A DNA stretch of 64,000 nucleotides from Megamerina dolium (lineage: Eukaryota > Arthropoda > Insecta > Diptera > Megamerinidae). The stretch covers positions 74,687,628 through 74,751,627 of the forward strand of contig OY978525.1 of the NCBI GenBank assembly GCA_963854835.1. Direction: 5' to 3'. A program made the translations under genes and the position numbers. The stretch's first letter is position 1, and each line of letters starts with the position of its first letter. Below the pieces are notes generated by a model, which did not search any database, was not told the DNA's origin, and saw only the letters and a program-made list of their open reading frames with translations. This document shows, piece after piece, positions 1-10,816 of this stretch.

Positions 1-766
1 CGATTCTCTCGAAATCTGGCTAGTAAAATGGCGTATAAAAGTCAATGAATCAAAGAGCGTACATGTAACCTTCACGCTAAGGCCAGATACATGTCCCCCA
101 CTTAAAATTAATGGTCAATCAGTTCCACAATGTTCCTCAACAAAGTACTTGGGTATTCACCTCGACAGAAGGCTGACATGGAAAAATCACATAGAGGCAA
201 AGAAAACTCAGATCAAGCTTAAAATGAATCAGTTATGGTGGCTGTTACACAAAAGATCAAAGTTGAATCTTGAATACAAAGTGCTATTATATAAAGCAAT
301 CCTGAAACCAATCTGGACTTATGGTATTCAGTTTTGGGGCACCGCATCTCCCTCTAATATCGAAAAATTGCAGCGAATACAATCCAAGTGTCTGCGAATT
401 ATTGTAAACGCGCCTTGGTATATGAGGAACGTTAACATCCATCGAGATTTAAATGTATCCACAATTTCTGAGGAAGTTGCAATGTCCTGCAGAAGCTACA
501 TTCAAAAATTACACAATCATCCGAATCCCCTTGCTAGGCAATTGTTGCTGAGCAAGGGGCATCGTCGATTAAAAAGAAAAGACACACTGAATATGCTGTA
601 AAATTGCTATACCTCGCGACTCACCAAATGGTGATGGAACGTAGGGGATATCACATAGTTTTATTTAGTTTGTAAGATTTGAATACTTATTGTTAGTTTC
701 TTGTATTTAAGAAAGATTCAATAAAAAAAAAAATAAGCTAACAAAAAAAAAAAAAAAAAAAAAAAA
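1..766 (+). mobile_element. jockey-type non-LTR retrotransposon, 3' end (copy 1)
   Basis: The window opens inside the reverse-transcriptase ORF of a jockey-clade LINE. The ORF is followed by a short 3' UTR with ATTCAATAAA near 716-724 and a poly(A) tract ending at 766. Jockey-clade LINEs replicate by target-primed reverse transcription and end in poly(A), as here. The coding part is nearly identical to the minus-strand copy at 8602-9814 and related to the fragment at 63693-64000, so these are one family. The 5' part lies outside the window. Confidence 0.88.
2..601 (+). pseudogene. jockey LINE ORF2, reverse transcriptase C-terminal part
   Basis: An open frame runs from base 2 to a TAA at 599-601, with no start inside the window. 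It carries the post-catalytic part of a LINE reverse transcriptase: the KYLGIHLDRRLTW motif (near residue 48), the YKAILKPIWTYGIQFWG thumb-like segment, and the RIQSKCLRII motif usual near the ORF2 C-terminus. The polymerase YADD motif would lie upstream, outside the window. No lesion is visible in this part, but the element cannot be judged complete. The strong similarity to the copy at 8743-9812 supports the frame. Confidence 0.85.
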
Positions 767-1126
767 TACAGGTAATTTTAATACCTTTTTATAGGTATAT
801 AATATTTTATATGAATTTTTAACTTTTTAAATGTTATGAAAAAAATTATAAATTTTTTGTTGCGTAGAGGTAATCCCTTACCGGACTGTCGAAAGCGGCT
901 TTATAATTAACAAATAGGTGGTGTGTGTCGATCTGTTTTTCTTGGGTCTTCTCCAGGATTTGGCGCAGTTTGAAAATTTGGTCAATGGTAGATTTACCAG
1001 GTCTGAAACCACATTAATAAGGTCCAATCAGGTTGTGGAGCATGGGCTTCAATCTTTCACACAATACGCTCGATACGACCTTGTATGCAATACTCAGGAG
1101 AATTATTCCAAAGTAGTTGGCGCAAA

Positions 1127-1420
1127 TTATGGGGTCTCCTTTTTATGTACAGGACAGAGAACACTGAGCATCCAATCATCAGGCAGGCTTTCATCCGACC
1201 ATATTCTTCTTATGAGCTGGTGCATGCAGGCGAGCAGCTCATCGCCTCCGGTCTTAAACAACTCGGCAGGCAGGCCATTAGCATCTGCAGCTTTGTTGTT
1301 CTTCAGCCTTATAATGGCAGTTTCAACCTCGTCATAGTCGAGTGGTGGAACATCGACACAATCATCTGTAATCGTGGTTATCGGGCAATCTTCTCCACTG
1401 GTGGAATTGTTCATTCGCAT
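1127..1420 (-). pseudogene. RTE-like reverse transcriptase N-terminal fragment
   Basis: The frame reads a typical RT fingers region: an acidic PPLDYDEVETAIIRLKNNKAA segment, then the conserved GLPAELFKTGGDELL and DDWMLSVLCPVHKK motifs. The same block occurs in the copy at 58140-58352 and, in a more diverged family, at 22037-22339. The frame breaks at about 1127. Downstream minus-strand sequence to about 900 still resembles the RT (IAYKVVSSVLCERLKPML-like) in other frames. No palm or YADD region is present. Confidence 0.72.
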
Positions 1421-1773
1421 CGCAATTCAGTAACGTGGAGAAGTGTTCCCTCCATAGGCTCAGTACACTCTGGATATCTGTAACCAGATTCCCATTTCCA
1501 TCACGACAAGAAGAGGCTCCGGGGCTTAAACCACCACTCAGGCGCTTGATCTTTTCGAAGAATTTTCTAGTCTAATTCTTTTCGGTACACATCTCTATCT
1601 CCTTACACTCGCGTCTTTCCAACTCCCTCTTCTTGTGCCTGAAAATACGTCTCTCCGCGCTCCTTTTCTCTCTGTACCGCTCCTTAACAGCTCGCGTTGC
1701 ACCTGCACGCAGGATTCTTCTGTAGGCGACGTCTTTCTCTGGGGTAGCGTCGCGACACTCCTGATCATACCAC

Positions 1774-2264
1774 TCATTCCTCAGAGGCCGGTAATAACCG
1801 ATTACCTCCTCGACAGCAGTAGTCATGGAGTGGGGGAGTGTTCTGCATAAGCAGATGCGATAGTCGAGTGGCAAATGCATCTGCTGCCTCTGGTGATCGC
1901 AGCTTACTGACGTCGAGCTTTCTCTGTGTGGGACTTCTCTTGTTATTTGCGACACATAAGCGTGTGCGCACCTTAGCTGCTACAAGGTAGTGATCCGAAT
2001 CGATGTTGGCACCACGGATCGATTTCACGTCCATCACACTGGAAGCATGCCTTCCGTCAATCACCACATTATCAATTTAGTTTCTTGTTCGTTGATCTGG
2101 AGACAGCCATGTGCTTTGTGGATGTCGAGATGCTGTATTCTGGTACCACCAATTACCATGTTCCGTGCTGCGGCGAAGTCGATCAGCCTCATTCCGTTAT
2201 AGGAGGTGTTCTTGTGGAGGCCGAATTTTCCGACAGTCGGACCAAAGGTACCTTTCTTGCCCAC
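1774..2264 (-). pseudogene. RTE-like endonuclease C-terminal fragment
   Basis: Two overlapping frames together spell the end of an apurinic-type endonuclease domain. A glycine-rich [11 protein letters not shown] segment comes first, then [14 protein letters not shown], then, after a frameshift near 2064, [14 protein letters not shown] and [10 protein letters not shown]. The SDH triplet corresponds to the catalytic Asp-His motif of the AP-endonuclease fold. The N-terminal half is missing at the (TA)n array. The closest relative in the window is the plus-strand fragment at 57380-57790, which shows the same motif order. Confidence 0.7.
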
Positions 2265-2279
2265 CCCGGCATTAAAGTC

Positions 2280-3094
<815 letters not shown>

Positions 3095-3576
3095 ATTGTA
3101 AGGGTTTGTGATAAATTTAGTAGGTTATAAAAAGTAAGTAAGCTTTGAAAAAAATAAGATATTACAAATGATATAAGAGAGGAAAAATGAATTTTGAGAG
3201 TTAGGTAAGATTAAATATTACATGTGGACTGAAATTGGAAAAAATATGGAAATGCGTTGTGCGAAGCCAGCAATATTTCATGTAGAAGTGTTTATTTAAA
3301 AGAAAATTTTTTTGTTTTGAAAACAAGTTTTGATGAAGAAAATAAGGGGAGGAAAACAAAATAAATTAAGAGAGATAAAACAATACTTAATGAAAATCAC
3401 AAGTGAAAATGCCAAAATACCAAAATGAAAATTAAATGTTAATTAGATGGTGACGATAACTCTGTTACGATATTCAATATTTATAACATCATCACCATTA
3501 CAAATGTGAATAAAAGATATGTATGTATGTGTAGACGTGTATGTCAAGAATTTTAAAGAAATTTGTGTGCAAACAC
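3095..3576. other. non-coding AT-rich spacer
   Basis: About 480 bp of AT-rich sequence with no coding frame, repeat structure or RNA gene that I can support. Confidence 0.6.
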
Positions 3577-3765
3577 AATATAAATCCGAATATAACAACA
3601 ACGTCAACACAACTTATTAACTATTTTGAAAATAAATGTACTTACGTAAAATCGATACAATAAAAACATATCTAGTCTATTGGAATGACTATATTAATGA
3701 TTTGATAAATATATTAATTAAACTTCAGAAGTAGAACTTTGGGATTCGAAGCAGCAGTTTGAAAA
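3577..3765 (+). repeat. ~190-bp direct repeat, left copy
   Basis: This segment, beginning near AATCCGAATATAACAACAAC and ending near CAGTTTGAAAA, recurs in the same orientation on the far side of the LOA-like LINE, as 8556-8601 plus 9815-9967. The right copy is split by a jockey insertion. By eye the two copies differ at roughly one base in ten. The repeat ends exactly where LINE sequence begins, so it behaves like an unusually long target duplication or a flanking segmental repeat. Confidence 0.75.
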
Positions 3766-4075
3766 TTTGGCCGGCAAAAATCCTCTTCCAAACCCTCCCC
3801 GTGGGTGCCAGCTGGAAATGACTGCCTTAAGGCGGTTAGCTAAGGATTGTTTTATAGGCTCGGATGGGCATTAGAGCATGCAAGCCTTCCATAGGATAGA
3901 GGTTCCTGCATCCCCCTTTTCCCAGTCGCACCTCCCACCCATTTACTCTTCCCCCTGTGCCGGATTAAGGCTGGGGGCCCATGTTAAAAAATAGCTCAGC
4001 TGCAAACGGAGTATACTGATACCTGGCGCCATCCGTATTATTTAGCCTTATCTGTGTATTCGGATCTCTGCATAG

Positions 4076-5277
4076 ATGGACCTTCCCTTCGCCGATACTC
4101 GTGGGATTTTTATGGAATCTATGAAAAAAACATATACAAAAACAAAAACACAAAAATTAAAATCGGGAGAGGCAGCGAAAGCTGTGGAGGATAGACCAGG
4201 GCCTAGTCATGCCGAGAACCTCCCGAGGTCTAGTACGAACGCAAGTTTGCCACTACCAACCAACAGTGCATCGGTTACCAGACCGATGTTCACGGCTGCA
4301 CCCAACCACAAGGACCGTCGTACTGCGACGAGAATTTTAGAAAGAATACATGCCATACCGGAGAATGAGAGGTCTGATAAACAGAAGGCCTCACTGAGAT
4401 CGACATAACCAATCGCAGCAACATCAAACGCCAGCGGTCATCTGAAGACATCGCCAAACCAGTTGCTAAAAGAGCCTGTGGTAATGTGGGTCACTCCTTT
4501 AGCGAAATCCTTCAAGGAGACTTGGTAATGGCGATGGTCGACAGGAATGATGCTGATGGGTTCATTGCTTCATCGAAGTGGAGACTGTTAAAGTGTAAGC
4601 TAGCAGAAATCTTCAATCTTCTAATGGAAGAGCATCCCGGTCCTCCGCCCATTATACGAGAAGCTGGATGGCATCAAGGCAACATCAAGCTGATTGCCTG
4701 TGCCGATCAACGTACTCTCGACCTGTACAGAATAGCGATCACCAGAACTGGAGAAGTATGGCCGGGTGCGCGCCTAGAGGTGATAGAGAGAGACGCTATC
4801 CCGAGTAGACCGCGCACCTCTGCCTGGATCCCAGCGGAACCTAGTGACCCGGCCATCATGATCAAAAACATTAAGATGTTTAATCCTAGCCTCCCAACAC
4901 ACAACTGGCGAATAGCCAAGTTGGATGAGGAGAAGAAAGGAACGTACCGTAGGGCGACCATAATCGTCAACCAAGAGTCCCTGGTACCCCTGGCGAAATC
5001 CGGTGGGTACATAAACTACTGTTTTTCGAGGATCAACCTACGTGTATACCGGAAGGACGACTTGGAAACACACGCAGGCGATTAGTCTGTGGCAAAACGG
5101 ATGGAGACGGAGGAGAAGCGCCCTATCATCTCTAGAATGGTTGTGCTGCAGGACACGCGCGAGTCGTTCTCCTCAGAATCCGATACTGTAGAGTATGTGG
5201 ATCGGATTTTACTGGAGAATGAGTTGCTGGACGCTGGAGACGATGAGGTCAACGTCACTATTGTGGAAGCGAAGTGA
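4076..5277 (+). pseudogene. LOA-like LINE ORF1 (Gag-like nucleic-acid-binding protein)
   Basis: ORF1 begins at ATG 4076 and would code for about 400 residues. A frameshift near 4390 and a TAG at 5083 break it; the frame then resumes to TGA 5275-5277. The N-terminal third is basic and Ser/Pro-rich. The second half has the alternating WIPAEPSDPAIMIKNIKMFNPSLPT-like, NWRIAKLDEEKKG and SLVPLAKSGGYINYCFSRI motifs typical of the DUF4780-type domain in dipteran LINE ORF1 proteins. The C-terminal tail is acidic (DDEVNVTIVEAK). Its stop codon overlaps the ORF2 start as TGATG. Confidence 0.72.
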
Positions 5278-8200
5278 TGGTATCGGAGATGCTTCATTGC
5301 CTCCAGATAAACCTGCACAAGTCTAAGGCGGCCTCAGCCGCTCTAATCCTTCGTCTGGAAGCCGACGGAAAAGACATCGTTCTGGTCCAAGAGGCGTGGA
5401 CAGTTGACAACATGGGTTTTAGACTAAGTACACCTGGATATAACTTAATATACAAGCGTAACACAGGTAGACCCAGGGCCTGCATACTTCTGAGAATATC
5501 AATAACATTTCTTTCACTCTGTAATTACAGCAATTTAGATACGACGGTGGTGTGCGCAGAGAATATAGGTATGTGCTGCTGGTTTGCATCAGCCTACCTC
5601 GTGCACGACCACCTGGAATCACCACCACCAAGCAATCTCAAGCATCTGATAGAAGATGCCCAAATATCCAGGGCTGGACTCATTATAGGATGTGACGCCA
5701 ACGCGCACCATACAATTTGGAGTAGCAGGGATATTAAACACAGAGGTGGGTCACTGTTTAATTATATCCTTACAACACACCTTCTAGTGTGTAACAGGGG
5801 TGAGACACCAACTTTCATAACAAAAAATGGGCAGGAAGTTCTAGACTTAACTCTTGCCACCGAAGGCATTGTAGACCATATAAAATACTGGAGAGTATTG
5901 GAACAGCACTCCTTCTCTGATCACAGATACATACAGTTTGCCATAGATTTTTAACCTCCTATCCCAGTGGTCTTTATAAACCCAAAAAAGACAAACTGGT
6001 CACGTTTCAGGGAGTTAGTTAGTTCTAATCTACCCGTAGCTCCTTCGACTATAACTAACATAAATCAGATGGACGCCACAGTCTGCTGCCTCACAAAAAC
6101 TCTCAACAAGGCATTCAAGTTGTCCTGTCCGATTCGAAAGAAATGGGGGAAAGGTAAACCACCATGGTGGAACCGCGAGCTCGACAGGTTGAAAAAACTG
6201 TCGCAAGCTCTTCAATTGTGCTAAAAGCTCTCACCTAGAATCAGATTGGGCGGGTTATAAATCGGCCCTCAGAACTTATAAATACAACCTCAGGAAATAC
6301 CAAAGGGAAGCCTGGAAGAGCTTCTGCAGTGATATAGAAGACGCTTCTGAGGCTTCTAGACTTAGGAAAATCCTATCTAAATTACCCCATTCTCCAAGTG
6401 TTCTGGTCAAACCAGATGGAGTGAGGACCACAACCTCTACTGAAACGCTAGTAAAAGCACATTTCCCAAACGATCCATCTGAAACTGAAACCCCGCTTGA
6501 TTACAAGTCATTACCGTTAGACTATTCAATAGTTGCATCGGAGAAGATTACTTGGGCGATAAACACGTTCAAGCCTTACAAATCCCCTGGACCTGACAGG
6601 ATAATTCCAGCACAGCTACAACAGGTAGCCGAACTGGCTAAAGCAGATTTTCTTTGCCTGCATAAGCCTTGGCTATATTCCTCAACTCTGGAGACAGGTC
6701 AAAGTTGTCTTTATACCTAAGGCTGGAAAGAGCTCCCAGCTTCACGGATATTGAAGGCGCTTTCAAAAATGTTCAACCCAAGGCAATTACGGAGGCTCTT
6801 GCACGACTCGGGGTGAAGGTAACTCTTAGCAGATGGATAGAACGGCTATTGAAAGATAGACTCATTACATCCGAGCTGGGTGGATCTACCATCACGAAGA
6901 GTGTAAAAAGAGGAATCTCACAAGGTGGGGTACTCTCCCCTGTTCTATGAAACTTGGTAGTTAACGAACTACTACGGGAAATAGAGAGAAAGGGGTGCGG
7001 AGTGATTGCTTATGCCGATGACGTTGTATTGTTGGTGGCTGGAAAATTTCCGAAAATACTAAGGGACATTATTCAAATCAATTTTAATTTGTTATCAAAA
7101 TGGGCTAAGGATAGGGGCTTAAATGCGAACCCACAAAAAAGTGAGCTGTTTTTGTTCTCCACAAAGCATAAAACACCACCACTAATTCTGCGAGAAGAAA
7201 CCCGTTATCTAGGTGTGGACCTAGACCGAAAACTAAAGTGGAAGAAAAACATCATTTGTAGGGTTGAGAGCTGCACTCTATGCCTGTAAAAAGCAATAGA
7301 GAAAAAGTGGGGAATGCAACCAAAAATTCTTAGTTGGATTTACAAGGCGGTTATCAGGCCAGTCCTCCTTTATGGGTACTGACCTGGTGGACTGTACTTA
7401 CTAAATACTCCCATGTCACGCCCCATGAAAAAATACAAAGAGCAGCTCGTATTTTAATAACAGGAGCACTGAGAACAACTCCAACGTTAGCACTAGAAGT
7501 GCTTCTGTATCTTACTCCGCTTGACTTACTTGGTAAGCAAGTGGCGGCCAATTCTGCTTTACGCCTTACCGGATTGCACCAATGAACATCAAAGTCCTTC
7601 GGACATGCAAGCATACTGGATGATTTTAATATTGAAACTTCACTTGATTATATCAAGCCGACATATGCCTTTGAAAGGAAATTCCTAACCTCCTTCTCTG
7701 ATAGGTTCGCCTGAGAGGCGGAAGGATTTATGAAAAATTATACTTTCATCTTTAATGATCTCAGTCTAAAATGTTAAGAATGATAACTGGTGTCTTCCAA
7801 TAAAAAGAAGAGCATCGTACAAAAAACATTGCTCTAGATAAGGAGCTGCTGTTGTTGAATTAAATTAAGATTTTAAAACTTATTGTTAGATTCTTTAGGA
7901 ATAGATTCAATAAATAAAGAAAATGTATAATAAAAAAAAATCTTTAATGATGGCTCTAAGCTTGATGGAAGGGTGGGAGCAGGTGTGTATTCCGAAACAT
8001 TCAACCTTAATATTTCTTTAAGCCTACCTGACCATTGTAGTGTGTTTCAGGCAGAAGTTAAAGCGATTCACAGTGCACTTACTTGGATCAAACAGAACAT
8101 TGGGAGGGTACAAGACAGGGTACAAAAGAATCTCTAACCCAGGAGAATTCTCGGTTAAGGATCCCAAAGCCACGTGCAAGCTTAATTTGGAGGTTATCAC

Positions 8201-8474
8201 CACTAACGTCTTCCAGAAAAGATGGACGGATACACCCATCTGTGGGACGGCGAAATTGCTGCGGCCCCTACTCAGCAAGCAACGTTTACGGAAGCTTGCC
8301 GATCTTAATAGGGTAGACATCTCGACTTATGTGGGAGTGGTCATTTGTCACTGCCTCATAGGTCGAAAAAAATTTCTAGGACACTACCAGCTGAGTGACC
8401 TAGCACAACTATCCCAGATCGATATTATCAATCTCATAAAATTTAATCAACGTTCCGCTTGGTTCAGCGAGTAG
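5277..8474 (+). pseudogene. LOA-like LINE ORF2 (endonuclease-RT-RNase H), broken
   Basis: The frame from ATG 5277 gives an AP-type endonuclease: QINLHKSKAA at the N-terminus, LVQEAW, GCDANAHHTIW, and SFSDHRYIQF with the catalytic Asp-His pair. A TAA at 5952 and frameshifts follow. The RT region keeps FKPYKSPGPDRI, VVFIPKAGKSS, GISQGGVLSPVL and an intact IAYADDVV near 7000-7020. A block between KAGKSS and DIEGAF has been deleted, and a tryptophan codon is now TGA at 6948. The RNase H start, NYTFIFND at 7733-7759, is separated from GSKLDGRVGAGVYS at 7952 by a nested insertion. The C-terminal tail ends at TAG 8472. Confidence 0.75.
7760..7940 (+). mobile_element. nested 181-bp jockey-type 3' tail in the RNase H domain
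   Basis: The 11-bp sequence TCTTTAATGAT occurs at 7749-7759 and again at 7941-7951. The DNA between them ends in an A-tract (7932-7940). It carries the ACTTATTGTTAG and AGATTCAATAAA elements seen in the jockey 3' UTR at 690-725. Removing one repeat and the insert rejoins the RNase H frame in phase (NYTFIFND to GSKLDG). This is a severely 5'-truncated target-primed insertion. Confidence 0.85.
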
Positions 8475-8555
8475 CTGGGTGAAGGAAAAATCCGTGTAAC
8501 GGTATCACAACGGTCCTAATTCTGGCCTATGTGCGCTCTCTCTAATTAGAGAGAG

Positions 8556-8601
8556 AATATATAATCCGAATATAACAACAACGTCAACATAACTCGTTAA
8601 C
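8556..8601 (+). repeat. ~190-bp direct repeat, right copy, first part
   Basis: Matches 3577-3622 in the same orientation. It is interrupted at 8601/8602 by the poly(T) of a minus-strand jockey LINE and continues at 9815. Confidence 0.72.
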
Positions 8602-9814
8602 TTTTTTTTTTTTTTTTTTTTTTCAAGCTTTATTTATTGGATCTTTCTAAAATTACTTAGAAACTAACAATAAGTGATCAAATCTTACAAACTAACTAAA
8701 ATTATGTGATATTCCCAACGCGAGTCGCGAGGTATAGCAATTTCACAGCATATTCAGTGTGTCTTTTCTTTTTAATCGACGATGCCCCGTGCTCAGCAAC
8801 AATTGCCTAGCAAGGGGATTTGGATGACAGTGTAATTTTTGAATGTAGCTTCTGCAGGACATTGCAACTTCCTCAGAAATTGTGGGTACATTTAAATCTC
8901 GATGCATGTTAACGTTCCTCATATACCAAGGCGCGTTTACAATAATTCGCAGGCACTTGGATTGTATTCGCTGCAATTTTTCGATATTTGAGGGAGATGC
9001 GGTGCCCCAAAACTGAATACCATAAGTCCAGATTGGCTTCAGGATTGCTTTATATAATAGCACTTTGTATTCGAGATTCAACTTTGATCTTTTGTGTATC
9101 AGCCACCATAACTGATTAATTTTAAGCTTGATCTGAGTTTTCTTTGCCTCTATGTGATTTTTCCAGGTCAGCCTTCTGTCGAGGTGAATACCCAAGTACT
9201 TTGTTGAGGAACATTGTGGAACTGATTGGCCATTAATTTTAAGTGGGGGACATGTATCTGGCCTTAGCGTGAAGGTTACATGTACGCTCTTTGATTCATT
9301 GACTTTTATACGCCATTTTGCTAGCCAGATTTCGAGAGAATCGATATGAGTCTGAAGGAGTTTAGTAGCTTCTATGGGGTTAGAGCGAGAGCACAATATT
9401 GAGATACAGTAAGGGGCCCAAAACGCTTCCTTGAGGAACGCCAGCGTGAATATCCAATGGATTTGTTGTGTAATCCTTGTGATGTACGAGAAATTGTCTT
9501 TTCGTGAGGTACCTACTAAGTAATGAGGAGACATTTGCAGGCAGTAATAGTTTGAGTTTGTAAATAAGGCCATCGAAAGCTTGAGTGATATCAAGAAAGA
9601 CAGCTGAGCAATACTTTTTTTCTTCAAAAGTGTTCCTTATCAGAGTTACAATGCGGTGGACTTGTTCTATCGTGCCGTGCTGTTTTCTAAATCCAAACTG
9701 ATGTTGAGGAATCAGTTCGCTGAGATAAATAAATGGAGTTATATTCATGACAAGTAGCTTTTCGAATACTTTAGAGAGTAGAGGCAGGAGGCTGATAGGT
9801 CTGTACGATGCAAC
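8602..9814 (-). mobile_element. jockey-type LINE (copy 2), 5'-truncated
   Basis: Minus-strand element whose poly(A) appears as poly(T) at 8602-8623. It is flanked by a 9-bp target duplication with one mismatch: CTCGTTAAC at 8593-8601 and CTTGTTAAC at 9815-9823. It is truncated at the 5' end inside the RT domain (reads in at a YRPISLLPLLSK-type motif). It inserted into the right copy of the ~190-bp repeat. It is the same family as the copies at 1-766 and 63693-64000. Confidence 0.88.
8743..9812 (-). pseudogene. jockey LINE reverse transcriptase, YADD block deleted
   Basis: The minus strand from 9812 encodes RT fingers and palm (YRPISLLP, QHQFGFRKQHGT, AVFLDITQAFD, AGVPQGSVLGPLLY). The frame then breaks near 9405. 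The next frame picks up at about SRSNPIEATKLLQTHIDSLE and runs to the stop at 8743-8745. The roughly 25-residue block that should carry the catalytic YADD motif is missing between the two frames, so the enzyme cannot work. The C-terminal part is almost identical to that at 2-601. Confidence 0.82.
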
Positions 9815-9967
9815 CTTGTTAACTATTTTGAAAATAAATGTACTAACGTAACATCGATAGGAATATAAATGTACCTAGTCTATTGGAATCACTATATTAA
9901 TGATTTGATAAATATATTAATCATATTTCAGAAGTAGAACTTTGAGATTCGAAACTGCAATTTGAAA
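9815..9967 (+). repeat. ~190-bp direct repeat, right copy, second part
   Basis: Continuation of 8556-8601 after the jockey insertion. It matches 3616-3765, including AGTCTATTGGAAT and GAAGTAGAACTTTG. Confidence 0.75.
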
Positions 9968-10045
9968 ACATTTTATTTTGAGTAAGAATATGTGGTTTGG
10001 TTTTTGTTAATGAAATAGATATGTACATATAACTCACACACACAT

Positions 10046-10057
<12 letters not shown>

Positions 10058-10127
<70 letters not shown>
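10058..10127. repeat. (TA)n microsatellite with (CA)n flank
   Basis: A short CACA-rich lead at about 10033-10057 runs into perfect (TA)n. Confidence 0.93.
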
Positions 10128-10131
<4 letters not shown>

Positions 10132-10272
10132 TTAATTAAATTTATAACAAAGATACTTGTATGTTTACTTAAGATATGTACATATATATACATATATACA
10201 TATATAAATCCGTGAATTTGTATATTTTTTTTTAAATATTGTTAATAAACCGGTATTTATTAATAGGATGAG

Positions 10273-10273
<1 letters not shown>

Positions 10274-10340
<67 letters not shown>
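10274..10340. repeat. (TA)n microsatellite, gypsy insertion site (left)
   Basis: Perfect TA array. The gypsy element at 10341-16294 sits directly against it, and TA sequence resumes at 16295, so the element inserted inside a TA array. The target duplication reads ATAT on both sides. Confidence 0.93.
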
Positions 10341-10344
<4 letters not shown>

Positions 10345-10780
10345 ACGTTTTTATTCTGTGAACGTTTAATTCTATTTGAATTACCTTGTTCGATCACTGG
10401 ATTCTGTTAATGATAACTGCAACACTTATTTTATACAACTATATACAGCAACAATTTATTTAATAATGTCTATTTACAATCAACACTGTTTACAATCAAC
10501 TATTTACTATAACACTTAAATGTACTTGCAACTTTTGCCTCTGTATCAATGTTTTCGCAATCACGTTCGGAATTAGATTGATTGTCAATTCTCAACACTG
10601 GCTCTATTTATACTCTGTTGGCAACACCCCAGAATCTTCCTTTATCGAGATTCTTCTCTTCCTTTCTCGTTGGCTTGTTCCGGTTATCGCTTATTTCTTT
10701 TTGTTGACATTCGTTTCGATGCTGCCAATAGAGTCAGTCACAATAGTGATGAGTAATCAACTATCGATACTCGTTACACT
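10341..10780 (-). repeat. gypsy copy 1, 3' LTR
   Basis: 440 bp, TG..CA ends, nearly identical to the 5' LTR. Confidence 0.95.
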
Positions 10781-10797
10781 GCCCTCCTCTTAACCTT
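10781..10797 (-). other. polypurine tract of gypsy copy 1
   Basis: Minus-strand GGTTAAGAGGAGGGCAG lies directly before the 3' LTR, where the plus-strand DNA primer is expected. The same tract lies at 45872-45888 in copy 2. Confidence 0.7.
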
Positions 10798-10816
10798 GTT
10801 CGTCCCGAACAAGTTT

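Larger units (their letters stand above)
866..2279 (-). mobile_element. RTE-like LINE fragment (family RTE-A, copy 1)
   Basis: Read on the minus strand, successive frames give endonuclease C-terminal sequence ([30 protein letters not shown], then [12 protein letters not shown]), a basic linker (WYDQECRDATPEKD, REKRSAERRIFRHKKRE) and the start of the reverse transcriptase (RLKNNKAADANGLPAELFK, CPVHKK). This is the order of RTE/BovB-like LINEs. Several frameshifts make it non-functional. The 5' side stops abruptly at a 268-bp (TA)n array and the 3' side ends inside the RT domain. Related copies lie at 18613-19166, 19321-19469, 35405-36372 and 57380-58490. Confidence 0.8.
3766..8555 (+). mobile_element. 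LOA-like (RNase H-bearing) LINE, decayed
   Basis: A 5' UTR-like G/C-richer leader (3766-4075) is followed by ORF1 (4076-5277) and ORF2 (5277-8474). ORF2 carries endonuclease, reverse transcriptase, RNase H and a C-terminal tail. The presence of RNase H places it in the I/LOA/R1-like branch rather than jockey. Frameshifts, stops, an internal RT deletion and a nested jockey tail show it is dead. It is bounded on both sides by the ~190-bp direct repeat. The 3' end near 8555 lacks a poly(A) tract. Confidence 0.8.
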
